A DNA stretch of 5,282 nt from Chloroflexota bacterium. GTDB lineage: Bacteria > Chloroflexota > Limnocylindria > Limnocylindrales > CSP1-4. A program made the translations under genes and the position numbers. Positions within the stretch are counted from its first letter, which is position 1. Every line of letters begins with the position of its first letter. This document shows positions 4,541 to 5,282 of the stretch, in pieces. Where the stretch lies: contig JAICUV010000240.1 of assembly GCA_025935655.1 (NCBI GenBank), positions 1 through 5,282 of the forward strand. The letters are read 5' to 3'. The notes below the pieces were generated by a model. The model did no database searches and was not told the origin of the DNA. It saw only the letters and a program-made list of their open reading frames with translations.

Positions 4541-5282
4541 TCATCGCCACGCGAACAGGGACTTCTTCTGGGCGGCCTTCTTGGCCTCCGCGCCGGCTTC
4601 CACCGGGTTGGAGCCCACGACCGCTTGGGCGAGCCGCAGGACGTCCTGGGACACCTGGGCCTCACGGTTGCTGAGGAAGAACGGCACGCCCCGGTTGAGG
4701 GCGTACACCACGCTCCGACCGTCGGAGACGATCGTGTGGTCCACGCGCCGCCCGATCGAGTGCTCCACGTCGGCGACGCGGATGCCCAGCGACGAATCGG
4801 CGCGATTGAGGACGAGGCGGACCTTGTCCGACCCGTACCCCAGCTGCTCCGCCACCTCGAGGAAGAGGCGGATGTTCTTGATCGACGTGATCTCCAGCGA
4901 CAGCATCGTGAGGACGGTGTCGGCGAGATCGAGGATGGCGAGGGTGGTGTCGTTGAACGAGGACATGCAGTCCACGACCACGAGGTCGTTGGTCTTGCGC
5001 AGGGCCTCGATCATGCGCTTGGCGCCCACGGGCGTGATGAGCTCGGCCATCTCCGGGCTGGGCGGCGCGAGGAGCACCTTGATGCCCGCGGAGTGGTTGA
5101 TGACGAAGGTGTCGATGGATTCGGGCTCGCCCTGCTCCAGCTCCCCGATGAGGTCCGCGATGGACTTGTTCTTCGGGTTGAGGTTCAGCAGGACGCCCAC
5201 GTCGCCGAACTGGAAGGACGCGTCGACGAGACACGTCTTCTGGCCCAGCTCGGGGGCCGCGGCCACCGCGAGGTTGACGGCG
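4541..5282 (-). CDS. cpaE: CpaE/TadZ-like pilus-localisation ATPase (MinD/ParA family), 5'-truncated by window edge
   Basis: This is the C-terminal 246 residues of a MinD/ParA-type ATPase of the CpaE/TadZ group, which places the Tad pilus machine at a site in the cell. The reading frame is open through the right edge. The first visible residues, AVNLAVAAAPELGQKTCLVD, are what normally follows the deviant Walker A loop, so the P-loop and any N-terminal receiver-like domain lie just outside. A GTG at 5266 is therefore an internal valine, not the start. Numbering from the first visible codon: the segment after the P-loop, LVDASFQFGDVGVLLNL, spans 18-34; the Walker B-like strand DLVVVDC is 99-105, with D104; LVLNRADS, the nucleotide-base-binding Asn region, is 156-163; and the TadZ-like tail SDGRSVVYALNRGVPFFLSN covers 186-205. 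An Ala/Lys-rich end closes the protein. The stop is TGA, unlike the TAG of the four following genes, and cpaF starts 47 nt downstream. Seen: motifs and order. Known: the family role. A general MinD homologue is less likely given the neighbours. Confidence 0.93.
   Translation of the reverse strand, partial: AVNLAVAAAPELGQKTCLVDASFQFGDVGVLLNLNPKNKSIADLIGELEQGEPESIDTFVINHSAGIKVLLAPPSPEMAELITPVGAKRMIEALRKTNDLVVVDCMSSFNDTTLAILDLADTVLTMLSLEITSIKNIRLFLEVAEQLGYGSDKVRLVLNRADSSLGIRVADVEHSIGRRVDHTIVSDGRSVVYALNRGVPFFLSNREAQVSQDVLRLAQAVVGSNPVEAGAEAKKAAQKKSLFAWR

Noticed and set aside
4541..5266. GTG at 5266 as the true start of the CpaE/TadZ gene
   Set aside because: In-frame codons upstream (AVNLA) continue the conserved helix after the P-loop. 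Starting here would remove the ATP-binding loop.

Overview
The window is strongly GC-rich, and the recognisable genes have mostly G or C at third codon positions. Every supported gene lies on the minus strand. They form one compact run covering about 87% of the window: the cytoplasmic and inner-membrane motor of a Tad (tight adherence) / Flp type IVc pilus, followed by a small DUF192 gene. The organism is a high-GC bacterium. The gene order (cpaE-type ATPase, cpaF, tadB, tadC, DUF192) and the character of the CpaF and TadC sequences suggest Chloroflexota or Actinomycetota to me, but this placement is a low-confidence inference from memory, not a search.

Layout in the direction of transcription (right to left). 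5282-4541 is the C-terminal part of a CpaE/TadZ MinD-family ATPase, cut by the window edge just after where its P-loop should be. 4493-3090 is CpaF/TadA, the hexameric secretion ATPase, complete with Walker A, Walker B and His-box motifs. 3068-2055 and 2051-1101 are TadB and TadC, the two T2SSF-family polytopic platform proteins. 1097-711 is a DUF192 protein of 128 residues. The gaps between genes are 47, 21, 3 and 3 nt. Good Shine-Dalgarno sequences precede cpaF, tadB and tadC, while the DUF192 gene looks translationally coupled to tadC. The operon promoter must lie upstream, beyond the right edge. Pilin, prepilin peptidase, secretin and TadE/F-type genes are not in this window.

How they work together, from knowledge of the family: CpaE/TadZ positions the machine at a cell site, CpaF hydrolyses ATP to drive pilin assembly, and TadB/TadC form the membrane platform that couples the ATPase to extraction of Flp pilin from the membrane. 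The role of DUF192 in this setting is unknown.

1-710 has no convincing gene but is far from featureless. It contains a 26-bp imperfect inverted repeat pair (166-191 and 303-328) resembling a small MITE/REPIN-type element of 163 bp, and five copies of the heptamer CGGGGAC/GTCCCCG inside it. It also holds four copies of a palindromic 15-mer (consensus GTGCGTCCCACGCAC) whose starts are spaced 41, 63 and 41 bp apart, and a hairpin plus degenerate direct repeat at its left end. This is the least explained part of the window. I see no clearly new multi-gene system: the coding part is a recognisable Tad locus with a DUF192 attachment.
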